The position numbers were made by a program, and so were the translations under genes. The notes under the pieces were generated by a model. That model saw only the letters and a program-made list of their open reading frames with translations, was not told the DNA's origin and searched no databases. This document shows, piece after piece, positions 63,009 to 64,000 of a stretch of DNA of 64,000 bases (positions are counted from its first letter, which is position 1; the number at the start of each line of letters is the position of its first letter). Source of the stretch: Crotophaga sulcirostris (Eukaryota > Chordata > Aves > Cuculiformes > Crotophagidae); the NCBI GenBank assembly GCA_013397455.1, contig VYZB01000134.1:2066907-2130906 (forward strand). Reading direction: 5' to 3'.

Positions 63009-64000
63009 CCTAACCTTTAATTTTAGTTTTTGTCATAACTGTTGCTTGATTTGAAATGGAATACACAACCAGCTTGTCTCCTAAAAACCAGTCTGTAGCT
63101 GGTGTCTAGGAGAGCTTTTAGAGAGATGTGTAGTTTAGCATCCTCAGGCAAAAGTGAGTATAGGAGCTGAGTCTTCTGCAACCTGTAATTTATCCAAGTA
63201 GTAGCCATTTGGCATTGAAATGAAGGGCCTCCTAGTCCCAGGAGCTGTGTTGTATGCACAGCAGTGACCCACAGCACAGCACGGACAGTGAAGGCTCAGT
63301 GTGGGCTAGGTTTTGAGACACAGTCTTTTAGATGACACCACCTTTTCTGGCTATTTCCAGCAGCTCCCGGCCCAGCATGCTGTCTGTTGCACTTTCTAGA
63401 TGAAAACTGTCAATTCCCATAGGCGATTATTTGGTAACTGAACTGGGAACTGAAGATTTTTCTGCAAAGGTTAGTTGTTACAGCTTTGGTGCTGTGACAC
63501 TGAGTGTCCCACTTCTGTTACAGATTTGGGCTTGAATTTCTTGTTTAGAATAAGGCACAAGGGTTTGATTCTGGAGAAGAAAATCAAAATCCCTCAGGCT
63601 CAATCCCTCAAGTCTCTCTTTCTGGTGGAGACTCATAAGTTATTCTTTCCGTGTGGGTGCAGGAGGTCTCCTCCACCCTGATCAGGCATCTCTGCAGGCT
63701 GATGGCACAGGGTAACTCTTCAGGGCAGTGTGGGTCTTTCAACATGCAGTTTTGCAATTCAGGAACCCAATCAAATTGCTGGTTATTTTAATTATAGGTG
63801 ATGCAATCCTGGAACTTAATAGGGAAAGGCAGGCAGTCTTCTGAGCCTGTTCCCTGAGAAGCTGCAAAAGGCTTGAGAACAGCACCATCTCCTGGAAACG
63901 CTTCATATAGCTTTGCTTTTCTAAGTTGACTGAAAGCACTCTATCTATTGATAGCTTGGTTAACGTATCCCCTACTGCTACCCCGTAGCAGTATTTATGC
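63009..64000. other. Intergenic DNA to the window edge, no gene seen
   Basis: Short frames only, without domains or splice context. Confidence 0.55.

Overview
The window looks like avian nuclear DNA from a gene-poor locus. Ten CR1 LINE fragments lie on both strands, several ending in the bird-type 3' tail (variants of ATTCTATG repeats). There is one CpG island and one intact vertebrate protein gene. No operons, prokaryotic signals, CRISPR arrays, tRNA or rRNA genes were seen. A run of 40 N at 46573-46612 marks a draft-assembly gap.

The only gene identified with confidence is GCNT4, a core-2 beta-1,6-N-acetylglucosaminyltransferase. Its whole reading frame (455 codons, 20358-21725, + strand) lies in one exon that starts one base before the ATG, straight after a good splice acceptor. 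All nine family cysteines, the catalytic glutamate and the UDP-binding basic residues can be placed. A likely 3' UTR runs to a poly(A) signal at 23428. The transcript probably starts in the CpG island at about 2870-3520, which would make the first intron roughly 17 kb; this link is inferred from spacing and strand.

Layout. 1-180: possible last coding exon and poly(A) signal of an upstream + strand gene (ANKRD31 would fit vertebrate gene order, unproven). 181-2196: intergenic DNA with one old CR1 tail. 2197-2865: CR1 fragment running directly into the CpG island. 2866-3520: CpG island with a long G-rich purine tract. 3143-20356: inferred intron with simple repeats and one CR1 tail. 20357-23450: GCNT4 terminal exon. 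23451-64000: intergenic DNA with CR1 fragments at 29.4, 32.4, 45.9-47.7, 50.6, 56.0-56.7, 60.2 and 62.5-63.0 kb, an exact 48-bp local duplication with fold-back sequence at 26.1 kb, a 22-bp AT palindrome at 48.5 kb, and an unidentified 89-bp repeat pair at 56.7 and 58.4 kb.

I found no new multi-gene system. The observations most worth checking are the CR1-promoter junction, the start codon next to the splice site, the 89-bp repeat pair, the duplication with fold-back at 26.1 kb, and the internally deleted CR1 at 50.6 kb.
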